Shown: piece by piece, positions 39,879 through 48,730 of the stretch | How the letters are laid out: every line of letters starts with the position of its first letter | Position numbering within the stretch: position 1 is the first letter of the stretch | Assembly: GCA_947501445.1 (NCBI GenBank) | Contig: CANMVS010000004.1 | Location: forward strand, 124,001-188,000 | Direction of reading: 5' to 3' | Source: an uncultured Rhizobiaceae group bacterium | Lineage (GTDB): Bacteria > Pseudomonadota > Alphaproteobacteria > Rhizobiales > Rhizobiaceae | DNA length: 64,000 nt | Made by a program: the position numbers and the translations under genes | Notes under the pieces: generated by a model | Database searches by the model: none | Seen by the model: the letters and a program-made list of their open reading frames with translations, nothing else | What the model was told of the DNA's origin: nothing

Positions 39879-40169
39879 TCAGCACTCTTCGCCAAACCGG
39901 TCCGCGACCAGAATATCCAGCGCGTCCAGCGCTTCGTTTGCATCAGGCCCCACTGCCGATACACTGATACAGCAGCCAGGACTGGCAGCGAGCATCATCA
40001 ATCCCATGATGGACGTGCCGCCAACGCTGGTTCCATCCTTGGTGACGCTTATTTCAGCATCAAAGCTCTCGGCAAGCTTGACAAACTTTGCAGAGGCCCG
40101 GGCATGCAGGCCGCGTTTGTTGACAATATTGAATGTGCGTGTTGGGGGCTGTGTTGCCGCGTCACTCAT
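39879..40169 (-). CDS. ptsH: HPr family phosphocarrier protein
   Basis: Small phosphocarrier of the regulatory PTS, 96 residues. The phospho-accepting histidine lies in NKRGLHARASAKFVKLAE near residue 22, and the seryl site for HprK in GTSIMGLMMLAASPG near residue 53. It passes phosphate from enzyme I-Ntr (not in this window) to EIIA and is a target of the HprK encoded nearby. The EIIA gene ends 3 bp before its start. Confidence 0.95.
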   Translation of the reverse strand: MSDAATQPPTRTFNIVNKRGLHARASAKFVKLAESFDAEISVTKDGTSVGGTSIMGLMMLAASPGCCISVSAVGPDANEALDALDILVADRFGEEC

Positions 40170-40172
40170 TGT

Positions 40173-40574
40173 TTATTTTCCGCTCAATACACGACTGGCA
40201 ACATTGATATATTTACGCCCCGCATCCTGAGCCTCAGCGAGCGCTTTTTCCATATTGTCTTCGGTGCGGACACTGGCCAATTTGATCAACATGGGCAGAT
40301 TCACACCGGCAATCACCTCGGTGCGACCACCATCCATAACAGAAATTGACAGGTTTGAAGGTGTTCCGCCGAACATATCCGTGAGGATAATGACGCCCTG
40401 GCCCTCTTCAACCCTGGACACGGATTCAATGATGTCCATGCGCCGCTGATCCATATCGTCTTCAGGACCTATGGATACGGTTTCCAGTAGTTTCTGCGGC
40501 CCGACAACATGCTCAAGCGCGTTGCGAAACTCTTCAGCGAGCTTGCCATGCGTGACAAGCACTAATCCTATCAT
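40173..40574 (-). CDS. manX: PTS EIIA component, mannose/fructose family
   Basis: A 133-residue EIIA(Man)-type protein; the phospho-accepting histidine is H9 in LVLVTHGKLAEEF, and ILTDMFGGTPSNLS is the family signature. No EIIB/EIIC permease is present, so it most likely serves in phosphate-dependent regulation rather than sugar uptake, as for the rhizobial HPr-EIIA-HprK-ChvG set. It lies in one direction with hprK, chvG and chvI, 163 bp after hprK. Confidence 0.93.
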   Translation of the reverse strand: MIGLVLVTHGKLAEEFRNALEHVVGPQKLLETVSIGPEDDMDQRRMDIIESVSRVEEGQGVIILTDMFGGTPSNLSISVMDGGRTEVIAGVNLPMLIKLASVRTEDNMEKALAEAQDAGRKYINVASRVLSGK

Positions 40575-40737
40575 ATGCTATTGCTCCCGCGTTCCGGCTT
40601 TACCGGATTCCGTGTGCCTGATCAGAACCGGAATTATTGTGCACCCTGTACGACCCAATTACCAGTGTGAATGGGAAATGGTCCGATGTTAACGCTTAAT
40701 TGCGCAAACAGCTTATTTCAATAGATTTCAGGGGAAT

Positions 40738-41214
40738 TTATCGCAGCAATCGATTTTCTGTGTAGGCAAGCAGCAATTCATAGGGATTTTGCAATTGTCC
40801 GGGCACGATTTGCAACAGTGGCAGGAAAGTGTCACCGGGGCCGGCGAACTGATTGTCTGCGGCAGGAAGACGGTCACCCTCGCCTGCACCCGGAAGACGA
40901 ACAACCACATGAATGACAGCCCTGTGCTGATAGGGTGTTGACAGGATTGCCGAGCCACGGACCTCAATGAGGCCTCTCGTGGCCCGCGGAACCGTGGCAA
41001 TGGTGCGACCATTGCAATGATGCAGCCAGAGTTGATCATCACCCACCAGCGCTGCATAGGTACCAACGGCACGTGCCGACTGAATGAAATTCATTGCCAG
41101 GCGGCTCTTGCCGCTACCGGATGGACCAATGATCAATACACCGGTCTCGCCAACCACCACGGCCGACCCATGAATATTGCTGCTGTTGTTGTCGGTCTGC
41201 TTTTTGGACATCAT
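40738..41214 (-). CDS. hprK: HPr kinase/phosphorylase, short alphaproteobacterial form
   Basis: Phosphorylates HPr on serine and removes that phosphate; 158 residues, containing only the C-terminal catalytic domain of the long Gram-positive enzyme. The Walker A loop is IIGPSGSGKSRLAM near residue 28, and the following VGDDQ carries the catalytic acidic pair. It overlaps chvG by 4 bp (ATGA), tying PTS signalling to the ChvG/ChvI system. Confidence 0.93.
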   Translation of the reverse strand: MMSKKQTDNNSSNIHGSAVVVGETGVLIIGPSGSGKSRLAMNFIQSARAVGTYAALVGDDQLWLHHCNGRTIATVPRATRGLIEVRGSAILSTPYQHRAVIHVVVRLPGAGEGDRLPAADNQFAGPGDTFLPLLQIVPGQLQNPYELLLAYTENRLLR

Positions 41215-43013
41215 GATGTAGGCAATGGCAATTCGACGATGAAACGCGCACCGAGACGTTTTCCGGTGGTCTTGTCGATGACGTTTTGAGCCGTCAGTGT
41301 CCCGCCGTGCGCCTCGATGATCTGCCGACTGATGGAAAGACCAAGACCTGAATTCTGCCCGAATGCCTCACCCTCAGGCCGGTCCGTGTAAAATCGCCTG
41401 AAAATATGATCGATATTTTCCGTGCTGATGCCGGGCCCGTTATCCTCAACCGATATGATGCAATTGGATTTGTCACGGGTAAGGCGCAGGGTGATGCGAC
41501 CATCTTTTGCAGCCACAAAAGAACGGGCATTTTCAATCAGATTCGTAATGACCTGACCAAGACGAAGATCGTGACCACTGACGATAAAGCGGTTTTTGGG
41601 TGCATTGACCGGAACCACTTCCAGCTTCAGGTCAACGGCCTTGGCGCCGCGTCTGATCTGTTTGGATATGCTTACCAGATCTTCCAGCATGCTTTTGAGA
41701 TCAACCGGCGTTGCATCCTGACGTGCCAGTTCCGCATCCAGCCGGGATGCATCTGATATATCGCTTATCAGGCGGTCCAGCCGACGCACATCATGTTGAA
41801 TAATGTCCATAAGGCGGGTTCGTGAATTGTCGTTTTTGGCCAGCGGCAGTGTTTCGACGGCACTGCGCAATGATGTCAGCGGGTTTTTGAGCTCATGGCT
41901 GACGTCCGCAGCAAAACTTTCGATGGCATCAATACGATCATACATCGCGTTCGTCATGTCACGCAGTGCACTCGACAGGTTGCCGATTTCATCCTGACGG
42001 GCGGAAAAATCCGGAATTTCCTCGCGGATACGCACGCCCCTGCGCACCCGTTGTGCGGCATCCGCCAACCGATGGAGCGGATTGGCGATGGTTCCTGCCA
42101 GCAGTAATGACAACAGGATTGTAACAGCCGCTGCGACAATGAATACGCGCACAATGGCCAGACGCTCTGCGCGAACGATCTTGTCAATGTCGCCGGCCTG
42201 GGTTGAAAGGAGCAATACGCCAAGCACGGCACGGAAACGCTGAACCGGCACAGCCACAGAGACAATCAGCTCGCCCTTGGGTGTTGCACGCACAACCGCG
42301 CTGCGTCCGCCAGTGAGGGCGGTCAATACCTCTTCATACAGGGTTCCATCGCCGCCGGGCTGCTCCTGATAGACCGGCAGATCTGCGCGTTGAATGAATT
42401 TGTTGAGTGTTTCCAGCAGTTGCTCGGCAAAGGGCAGCGTCTCCTCATCCAGCGGCGGCAGATCATAACGCAATATCTGCCCGGTTGAATAAAGATGCTG
42501 GGAATCCAGAAGCAGACCGGCATCGCGGTCATAGATACGCGCCCGGGTTCTGGTTGGCGATATCAGCCGGCGCAGAACCGGTGCTATGCGCTCTGGATTG
42601 ATGGGAAATTCAAGGTCCTCAATATCGCCGCCCGGTGTGATGCTTTCGCCTGCCTGCAGCTCAAGCAGTTTTGCCGGATCAATGGTTATGGAATCGGTTT
42701 CCACACTGGCTGAACCGGCAATCGCCGCTGCTATGATCTCACCCTGGGTGAGCAGACTTTCCACCCGGGCATCAATAAGTCCCTCACGGAACTGATTGAG
42801 GTATAGAATGCCCGACAGCAGCACCAGCAGAGCGGCCAGATTGAGAAATAGGATACGGCGGGTCAGACTTGAGAATATGACCCGGCTGAGCGTTCTGCGA
42901 ACCAGGGCAAAAGGATAGGTCCAGGAACGCGACTCGCTTTCCTCACCACCGATAACCGTTTGCCCGGTTTCCGGCTTCGCGTGCGCTTTCTCGTGATCAA
43001 AACTTGCCGTCAT
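41211..43013 (-). CDS. chvG: sensor histidine kinase ChvG (ExoS)
   Basis: Membrane histidine kinase of 600 residues that senses envelope/acid conditions and phosphorylates ChvI. A first membrane helix lies near residues 45-65 (RILFLNLAALLVLLSGILYL), then a periplasmic domain, a second helix (VFIVAAAVTILLSLLLAGTI) and HAMP. The H-box is FAADVSHELKNPLTSLRSAV, and the ATPase motifs include NLIENARSF and GLGLSISRQIIEAHGG. It follows chvI by 19 bp and overlaps hprK by 4 bp. In rhizobia this pair is essential or needed for symbiosis. Confidence 0.95.
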   Translation of the reverse strand: MTASFDHEKAHAKPETGQTVIGGEESESRSWTYPFALVRRTLSRVIFSSLTRRILFLNLAALLVLLSGILYLNQFREGLIDARVESLLTQGEIIAAAIAGSASVETDSITIDPAKLLELQAGESITPGGDIEDLEFPINPERIAPVLRRLISPTRTRARIYDRDAGLLLDSQHLYSTGQILRYDLPPLDEETLPFAEQLLETLNKFIQRADLPVYQEQPGGDGTLYEEVLTALTGGRSAVVRATPKGELIVSVAVPVQRFRAVLGVLLLSTQAGDIDKIVRAERLAIVRVFIVAAAVTILLSLLLAGTIANPLHRLADAAQRVRRGVRIREEIPDFSARQDEIGNLSSALRDMTNAMYDRIDAIESFAADVSHELKNPLTSLRSAVETLPLAKNDNSRTRLMDIIQHDVRRLDRLISDISDASRLDAELARQDATPVDLKSMLEDLVSISKQIRRGAKAVDLKLEVVPVNAPKNRFIVSGHDLRLGQVITNLIENARSFVAAKDGRITLRLTRDKSNCIISVEDNGPGISTENIDHIFRRFYTDRPEGEAFGQNSGLGLSISRQIIEAHGGTLTAQNVIDKTTGKRLGARFIVELPLPTS

Positions 43014-43032
43014 TTTTCGGCCCGGACCGGTG

Positions 43033-43740
43033 TCAATCTTCCCGGAACCGGTAACCGACCCCGTAGAGTGTCTCGATCATATCAAATTCAACGTCAACCA
43101 TCTTGAATTTCTTGCGCAGTCTTTTGATATGGCTATCGATGGTCCGGTCATCCACATAGACCTGTTCATCATAGGCAGCATCCATAAGCGAATCGCGGCT
43201 TTTAACCACACCGGGACGCTGTGCAAGGGAATGCAGGATGAGAAATTCAGTCACGGTTAGAGTTACCGGCTGCCCTTTCCAGGTGCAGGTGTGCCGTTCC
43301 TGGTCCATTACCAGCTGGCCACGCTCCAGTGATGCTGTCTCGATGGCACCCGGTTTTGCCGGTGTTGCCAGATCGCGACCGGCTGCCCGGCGCAGAATTG
43401 CCTTGACCCGCTCAACCAGCAGGCGCTGAGAAAACGGTTTGGTTATAAAATCGTCCGCACCCATCTTCAGACCGAATAATTCATCGATCTCTTCGTCCTT
43501 GGAAGTCAGAAAAATAACCGGAATATCCAGTTTTTGACGCATGCGCCGCAGCAGTTCCATACCATCCATACGCGGCATCTTGATATCGAATATGGCGAGT
43601 TGCGGCGGGCGCGCGACCAGGCCTTCAAGCGCTGATACGCCATCTGTATAGGTTTCGACGCGATATCCTTCCGATTCCAATGCAATGGAAACCGAGGTCA
43701 GGATATTGCGGTCGTCATCGACGAGCGCGATTGTCTGCAT
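43033..43740 (-). CDS. chvI: response regulator ChvI
   Basis: OmpR-type response regulator of 235 residues. The receiver domain begins [20 protein letters not shown] with the phospho-accepting aspartate in [13 protein letters not shown] near residue 52 and [12 protein letters not shown] near 105. A winged-helix DNA-binding domain follows ([19 protein letters not shown]). The ATG at 43740 ([10 protein letters not shown]) has GGAGAG about 8 nt upstream and matches the family start; the frame extending to 43857 adds a non-conserved 39 residues. Confidence 0.96.
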   Translation of the reverse strand: MQTIALVDDDRNILTSVSIALESEGYRVETYTDGVSALEGLVARPPQLAIFDIKMPRMDGMELLRRMRQKLDIPVIFLTSKDEEIDELFGLKMGADDFITKPFSQRLLVERVKAILRRAAGRDLATPAKPGAIETASLERGQLVMDQERHTCTWKGQPVTLTVTEFLILHSLAQRPGVVKSRDSLMDAAYDEQVYVDDRTIDSHIKRLRKKFKMVDVEFDMIETLYGVGYRFRED

Positions 43741-44064
43741 GAATATTCTCTCCGTCATTTCAGGTTCAGGCATAATCCGGGCAATTCCGGTTTCCCGCCT
43801 GTTGTGTCCCTTAGGTGTTTTTCCGTTTCCTGAAGCAGGGATATGGGAAAACGCCATCTCACTTACAAATTACCGCCATTTTGGTTTCGTCTGAGATTCA
43901 CACAGAATGCAAAGCCATATCGGTCATATAATTCAATCGGCGTGTCATGAGGCCAAAGGTGGAACAAAATGTGGCACAGATTGCAAAGAATGTCATTTTA
44001 ACATTATCGATCAATGGACAATGATGGATGATGCGTCAAGATTCTTTCCCGGCAAATGAGTTAA

Positions 44065-44110
44065 TTTAAAACGATTTAAAAATATTCAACAAAATTTAAA
44101 TCGATTAATA
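44065..44110. promoter_or_regulatory. paired LacI-type operators upstream of pckA
   Basis: Two similar CG-centred palindromes: TTTAAAACGATTTAAA at 44065-44080 and TTTAAATCGATTAATA at 44095-44110. Their CG centres are exactly 30 bp apart, about three helical turns. CG-centred A/T-rich palindromes are typical of LacI-family operators, and rhizobial pckA is controlled by the LacI-family regulator PckR. The sites lie about 110-155 bp before the pckA start in a 481-bp AT-rich divergent region (43741-44221) that holds no gene. Confidence 0.6.
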
Positions 44111-44221
44111 TCTTGATATTATTACATAATTTTAATTTTGTCTGTTGTGTATTGAATTTTTGCTGCCTATGGTCCGGAAAATTTTAAATCATCGACCTTG
44201 AGCAAGAAGGCAGTCAGACCC

Positions 44222-45844
44222 ATGCAGACTACGGGGCAGGAAACCGGCAGGCGTAACCCATCCAACGGTGTTGATACCGTTGGGCTGAAGGACCTGCTGC
44301 ATGTTTATTACAATCTGAACGAAGCACAATTGTATGAACAGAGCCTGTGCCGCCATGAAGCTGTGGTAACCGCGCAGGGCGCATTGCGTGCGCTTACCGG
44401 GCATCATACGGGTCGCTCCGCCCAGGATAAATATGTTGTTTGTGACGATACAACCCGCTCGCAGATCTGGTGGGATAACAACAAGGCGATAACACCACAG
44501 AATTTCGACAATTTACTGTCAGATTTCAGGGAGTATGCGCAAGGCAAGGAACTGTTTGCCCAGGATCTTATTGGCGGCGCTGACCGCAGCCATGCCCTCA
44601 ATGCACGTGTTATCACCGAACTGGCCTGGCATTCGTTGTTCATCCGCAATCTGCTGATCCGGCCACAGGGCAATGATCTGGAAAATTTTGTGCCTGAGTT
44701 CACAATCATGGATTTCCCGGGGTTCAAAGCAGACCCTGAGCGCCATGGCAGTACCGGCGAAACGCTCATTGCTGTGGATCTGACACGTCGCATCGTGCTG
44801 ATTGCCGGCACATCCTATGCCGGAGAGATGAAAAAATCGGTCTTTACCGCATTGAACTACCTGTTGCCTGAAAAAGCCGTGATGCCGATGCATTGCTCTG
44901 CCAATCAGGGACCCGATGGCGACACTGCGGTATTCTTTGGCCTGTCCGGCACCGGTAAAACAACACTTTCAGCCGATCCGGCGCGCACCTTGATTGGCGA
45001 TGACGAACATGGCTGGAGCAATGAGGGTATTTTCAACTTCGAAGGCGGTTGCTACGCCAAGACCATTCGTTTGTCGCAGGAAGCAGAACCGGAAATCTAC
45101 GCCACAACGCAACGTTTTGGCACGGTGCTGGAAAATGTCGTGCTGGATGACAAACGTGAACCGGACTTTGACGATGGGTCGCTGACTGAAAATACGCGTT
45201 GCGCTTACCCCTTACATTTTATTCCCAATGCAAGCGCCACCGGCACGGCCGGCCAGCCAGCCAATATTATCATGCTCACCGCCGATGCCTTCGGTGTATT
45301 GCCGCCAATTGCCAAAATGACACCGGCGCAGGCCATGTATCATTTTCTATCGGGCTATACCGCAAAGGTTGCCGGGACCGAAAAAGGTGTCGTGGAGCCA
45401 CAGGCAACCTTTTCCACCTGTTTCGGCGCACCTTTCATGCCACGCCATCCTTCCGTTTATGGTAATTTGTTGCGCGATCTGATTTCACGGCACAATGTCA
45501 ATTGCTGGCTGGTCAATACCGGCTGGACCGGCGGTGCCTATGGTACGGGCAGCCGTATGCCAATCAAGGCAACACGCGCGCTGCTGGCCGCCGCGCTGGA
45601 TGGGTCACTCAACAACGCACAATTTCGCACAGACGCAAATTTTGGCCTGCTTGTTCCTGTTGCCGTCGATGGTGTCGACAGCACAATACTGGATCCGCGA
45701 TCCACCTGGTCAGATGGCAATGCCTATGATGTGCAGGCACGGCGCCTGGTTGAGATGTTTGTCGACAATTTTGAAAAGTTCGAAGAACACGTTGCCACGG
45801 AAGTGCGTGGTGCCGCGCCGCGCTATGCACAGGCCGCTGAATAG
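44222..45844 (+). CDS. pckA: phosphoenolpyruvate carboxykinase (ATP)
   Basis: Converts oxaloacetate and ATP to phosphoenolpyruvate, the entry step of gluconeogenesis; 540 residues. The kinase-1a loop [26 protein letters not shown] carries the P-loop and the Mg/Mn ligands (read in two parts: [11 protein letters not shown], then LIGDDEHGW). [12 protein letters not shown] and [16 protein letters not shown] are family signatures. The ATG at 44222 fits homologue lengths better than the TTG at 44198. It is divergent from chvI, as in other rhizobia, and ends at a strong terminator. Confidence 0.97.
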   Translation: MQTTGQETGRRNPSNGVDTVGLKDLLHVYYNLNEAQLYEQSLCRHEAVVTAQGALRALTGHHTGRSAQDKYVVCDDTTRSQIWWDNNKAITPQNFDNLLSDFREYAQGKELFAQDLIGGADRSHALNARVITELAWHSLFIRNLLIRPQGNDLENFVPEFTIMDFPGFKADPERHGSTGETLIAVDLTRRIVLIAGTSYAGEMKKSVFTALNYLLPEKAVMPMHCSANQGPDGDTAVFFGLSGTGKTTLSADPARTLIGDDEHGWSNEGIFNFEGGCYAKTIRLSQEAEPEIYATTQRFGTVLENVVLDDKREPDFDDGSLTENTRCAYPLHFIPNASATGTAGQPANIIMLTADAFGVLPPIAKMTPAQAMYHFLSGYTAKVAGTEKGVVEPQATFSTCFGAPFMPRHPSVYGNLLRDLISRHNVNCWLVNTGWTGGAYGTGSRMPIKATRALLAAALDGSLNNAQFRTDANFGLLVPVAVDGVDSTILDPRSTWSDGNAYDVQARRLVEMFVDNFEKFEEHVATEVRGAAPRYAQAAE

Positions 45845-45884
45845 GTCGCTGTAAGCAACAAAACCAATGTGCAATCAATCTATA

Positions 45885-45911
45885 ACCCGCAGCAAAAGCT
45901 GCGGGTTTTTC
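45885..45911 (+). terminator. rho-independent terminator of pckA
   Basis: ACCCGCAGC (45885-45893), loop AAAA, GCTGCGGGT (45898-45906), followed by TTTTC. A perfect 9-bp stem 41 bp after the pckA stop. Confidence 0.95.
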
Positions 45912-45955
45912 TTTCTGTGGCAAATGCCGCAGGAGCCCAATACGAAAACCACGAC

Positions 45956-46660
45956 CTATCGGGCGACGGACCGGCGCAGGAATATGACAGCCATCAGCGC
46001 AAACAGGATGATATTGGCCGATATATAAAGCAGCGTTGTTGATGGCGCCAACATGGCAACCACAGCGCCTGGTATGAGCAAGCGGGCAAGCCATCTGGTT
46101 GCAAGGGCGAGCCATGAATCGACATCCAGAAGAATTGAAATGACAAATGTCAGCAACAGGCCGGCATTGAATTTTGTCTGGGTGATGACGGTCTGTACGG
46201 TGATTTCAGTTGCGGAGGGTGCGATGCCATTGCTGGCGGCAATACCCATGGCAATGATGTGGTTGTTCTCGACAAAATCCAAAAAAGCCGTGGCAAGAAC
46301 CGCGATGATCGCCAGAACGCCAAACGGCGTGATCTGACCGCGATAGACGATCATTCCGAAAGTCATGGTCACATAGGCAAGGACATAAATTGTATCGAAC
46401 GGATAGATCGTGCGCAGCATCGACAGATGAATTGCAATCTGCTCGGCAAAAACCGCCGGGGTACCAAAGCGGATCAGCGATTCAAAATCATTTGGCCCAA
46501 CACCATTGGCGGCAATAATGCCCACCATGGTCAGAACAAGCAGGGCACCAAGACCCGCCGCCAGCCCGGTCAACCGCGCGATGGTCTGCCGCTGGGTCGG
46601 TGCGAACGGCTCGTGTGACGCTGCCCCCGTGGAAAATGTTTCATTGTAAGTATCTGTCAT
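45956..46660 (-). CDS. uncharacterised polytopic membrane protein
   Basis: A 234-residue protein with a polar N-terminus (~35 residues) and about six to seven hydrophobic helices, for example GLGALLVLTMVGIIAANG, PFGVLAIIAVLATAFLDFVE and LLLTFVISILLDVDSWLAL. I do not recognise the family. A conserved-looking intramembrane acidic/asparagine cluster FLDFVENNHIIAMG stands out. The ATG at 46660 has AGAGG about 5 nt upstream. It is divergent from an HxlR regulator with an excellent operator between them, which suggests inducible expression. Confidence 0.72.
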   Translation of the reverse strand: MTDTYNETFSTGAASHEPFAPTQRQTIARLTGLAAGLGALLVLTMVGIIAANGVGPNDFESLIRFGTPAVFAEQIAIHLSMLRTIYPFDTIYVLAYVTMTFGMIVYRGQITPFGVLAIIAVLATAFLDFVENNHIIAMGIAASNGIAPSATEITVQTVITQTKFNAGLLLTFVISILLDVDSWLALATRWLARLLIPGAVVAMLAPSTTLLYISANIILFALMAVIFLRRSVAR

Positions 46661-46689
46661 AGCAGCCTCTTTTGGTGCCTGTTGCATCT

Positions 46690-46789
46690 GGACCGTTTCG
46701 CGTTTTGTCAGAAACGGGACAAATGCGTCGGCTTTCGATCTGTTGATACCTTCAGGTTTTGCCGGTTCCGTTAAAACCTGAATCGCTCT
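46690..46789 (+). repeat. RIME-like intergenic repeat, copy 5 (complete)
   Basis: GGACCGTTTCGCGTTTTGTC with AGAAACGGGACA, a spacer GCTTTCGATCTGTTGATAC, then TTCAGGTTTTGCCGGTTCCG with TTAAAACCTGAATCGCTCT. Unlike the other copies, it lies in a divergent promoter region, 30 bp upstream of the membrane-protein start. Confidence 0.85.
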
Positions 46790-46819
46790 CGTTGCGGATG
46801 TTCAATCGTGAATCAATTG

Positions 46820-46842
46820 GTGAGTTCACTTATTGAACTCAC
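46820..46842. promoter_or_regulatory. palindromic operator upstream of the HxlR gene
   Basis: GTGAGTTCA (46820-46828), 5-nt spacer CTTAT, TGAACTCAC (46834-46842): a perfect 9-5-9 inverted repeat. A related half-site AGTTCAA occurs at 46859-46865. It lies 41 bp before the HxlR start in the region shared with the divergent membrane-protein gene, where an autoregulating HxlR dimer would bind. Confidence 0.7.
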
Positions 46843-46883
46843 TTTGTGTTGCATAGTCAGTTCAATAATGCAACTTACTATGT

Positions 46884-47315
46884 ATGAAACGGACACATTT
46901 TGATGATTGGTCCTGCTCCGTTGCCCGGACCAGCGACATGATTGGTGACTGGTGGACCCCGCTTATCCTGCGGGATGCCACCCGTGGCATAACGCGTTTC
47001 GATGAATTTCAGACAAGTCTGGGGCTGAGCCGCAATACGCTGACACAAAGGCTGGAAAAGCTCGTTGCCGAAGGCCTTATGGAGAAGGTCCCCTATTGTG
47101 AAAAACCCAAACGGTACAATTATGTACTCACCCAAATGGGGTGGGAGTTTTTTCCGGTGTTGCTGGCAATGACGCGCTGGGGCGACAAATGGCTTTTCGA
47201 TGGCAAGTCACCATTCAAACTGCGCCACACAACTTGCGGCCATGAGACAACCGGCGTAATTGTCTGCACACAATGCGGCGAACCCCTTGACCCCGCCCAT
47301 ATGGAACACGTGTGA
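46884..47315 (+). CDS. HxlR family winged-helix regulator
   Basis: A 143-residue transcriptional regulator. The HxlR/MarR-like winged helix is evident: CSVARTSDMIGDWWTPLILRD, then GITRFDEFQTSLGLSRNTL (recognition helix) and QRLEKLVAEGLMEKVPY. The C-terminus has HTTCGHETTGVIVCTQCGEPL, a possible metal- or thiol-sensing cluster (CGH...CTQC) found in some family members. It probably controls the divergent membrane protein through the palindrome at 46820; the ligand is unknown. arfB follows 14 bp later. Confidence 0.9.
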   Translation: MKRTHFDDWSCSVARTSDMIGDWWTPLILRDATRGITRFDEFQTSLGLSRNTLTQRLEKLVAEGLMEKVPYCEKPKRYNYVLTQMGWEFFPVLLAMTRWGDKWLFDGKSPFKLRHTTCGHETTGVIVCTQCGEPLDPAHMEHV

Positions 47316-47329
47316 CACAGAAATAAACG

Positions 47330-47764
47330 ATGGCCAGCGATCCACTCTACATCAATCAATCGATTACAATTGCAGGCTGGGAGCTGGTGGAGCAGTTTGT
47401 CCGCGCATCGGGTCCGGGCGGTCAAAACGTCAACAAGGTATCATCTGCTGTTCAACTGCGTTTCGACGCGCGTTCTTCTCCGGCGCTGCCTGACCGTGTC
47501 AAAAACAACCTGACGCGTCTTGCCGGACAGAGAATGACCAAGGATGGTGTTATCATCATTGAGGCTGAACGTTTCCGCACCCAGGATCGCAATCGCGCAG
47601 ATGCGCGCGATCGCCTGAAGGATCTGATCGAAAGGGCGGCAGCGCCACCACCGCCCCGCCGCCGTAAAACGAAGCCGACGAAAGGCTCTGTTGAGCGACG
47701 CCTGAAAGCCAAGTCGAGCCGATCAGGCCTCAAAAAACTGCGCAGCACCGTGGATCGTGAATAG
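47330..47764 (+). CDS. arfB: alternative ribosome-rescue factor ArfB (YaeJ)
   Basis: Peptidyl-tRNA hydrolase that releases nascent chains from ribosomes stalled on truncated mRNA; 144 residues. The catalytic GGQ motif lies in RASGPGGQNVNKVSSAVQLR near residue 28, and the basic C-terminal tail (RRRKTKPTKGSVERRLKAKS) would thread the empty mRNA channel. No anticodon-recognition domain is present, which separates it from RF1/RF2. It is probably cotranscribed with the HxlR gene. Its stop codon overlaps the first bases of the inverted repeat copy at 47763. Confidence 0.95.
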   Translation: MASDPLYINQSITIAGWELVEQFVRASGPGGQNVNKVSSAVQLRFDARSSPALPDRVKNNLTRLAGQRMTKDGVIIIEAERFRTQDRNRADARDRLKDLIERAAAPPPPRRRKTKPTKGSVERRLKAKSSRSGLKKLRSTVDRE

Positions 47765-47864
47765 AGCAATTCAGGTTTTGACGGAATCGGCAAAATCTGA
47801 ATGCATCAACAAAATCAAAGGCCGACACCGTTGTCCCGTTTCTGACAGAACGTGAAACGGTCTG
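47763..47864 (-). repeat. RIME-like intergenic repeat, copy 6 (complete, inverted)
   Basis: The reverse complement of the copy at 25494: AGAGCAATTCAGGTTTTGAC at its left, a spacer ATGCATCAACAAAATCAAAG, then TTGTCCCGTTTCTGACAGAA and GTGAAACGGTCTG. It begins in the arfB stop codon and lies between convergent arfB and the DMT transporter gene. Confidence 0.85.
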
Positions 47865-47890
47865 GAACCGGTTTTGATTGATCCACGAAG

Positions 47891-48730
47891 CTACTTTGTC
47901 ATCGCAATGGCAACAATGCCTGCTGCGACAATTGATGCGGCGAACAGACGCAGCCGTCTGGGTCTCTCACCAAACCAGATGACACCGATCAAAGCGGCAA
48001 AAATGACAGACGTTTCGCGCAGGGCAGAAACAATGCCCAGTGGTGCCAGCGTCTTGGCATATAGCACCAGCGCATAGGCTGTACCAGACAGAAGGCCACC
48101 GGCGATGCCAAGCAGGATCACGCGGCCAGACAAAGCCCGCAGTCGTTCAAACCGGGTCCCCAGAATATAGCCGGCCACAAATATCTCGGCTGCAAATAAC
48201 CATCCAATATAGGAAAACGCATTGCCCGCCAGGCGCACGCCAACGCCGTCGGCTATTGAATAGATGGCCACGATAACAGAGGTCGCAATCGCAGCCGCCA
48301 GACCTGTTGCTCCGGTGGCAACTGTCCGCGATCCACGCGACAGCAGCAAAATAGCCCCTGATATAGAAGCGATGCCGGCCCAGGCCTGCCAGGGCAGATA
48401 TTCGCCAATCCAGACCTGTGCACCCAATGCAATCAGCAGGGGTGCCAATCCGCGTGCAACCGGATAGACCACGGATAAATCGCCATGACGATAGGCGACA
48501 TTCAGCATATAATAATAGCCCCAATGGACCACGGTTGAGACAATCAGATACGGCACGGCCGCCATATTCGGCAAAGGTTGTCCAAGGGCGATAAACACGC
48601 CTGGCACGACCTGGCCAAGGGCAATCAGACCCAACATAATCGTGCGATCACTTGCCCCTTTCACCAGCGCATTCCACAGTGCATGCATCAGTGCCGCAAA
48701 AAGCACGATGATGATGATTGGTGATGTCAC
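47891..48730 (-). CDS. DMT (EamA) family transporter linked to phosphonate use
   Basis: Inner-membrane protein of 279 residues with about ten hydrophobic helices in two repeated halves, the drug/metabolite transporter layout (start MTSPIIIIVLFAALMHALWN). A DMT subgroup described as a phosphonate-utilisation-associated membrane protein (TIGR03340) occurs beside AEP-degradation genes, and position supports that assignment here. It overlaps the preceding pbfA by 4 bp (ATGA), making it the last gene of the phnW-phnA-phnY-pbfA operon. The substrate is unknown; uptake of a hydroxylated phosphonate or export of a product are both possible. Confidence 0.82.
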   Translation of the reverse strand: MTSPIIIIVLFAALMHALWNALVKGASDRTIMLGLIALGQVVPGVFIALGQPLPNMAAVPYLIVSTVVHWGYYYMLNVAYRHGDLSVVYPVARGLAPLLIALGAQVWIGEYLPWQAWAGIASISGAILLLSRGSRTVATGATGLAAAIATSVIVAIYSIADGVGVRLAGNAFSYIGWLFAAEIFVAGYILGTRFERLRALSGRVILLGIAGGLLSGTAYALVLYAKTLAPLGIVSALRETSVIFAALIGVIWFGERPRRLRLFAASIVAAGIVAIAMTK

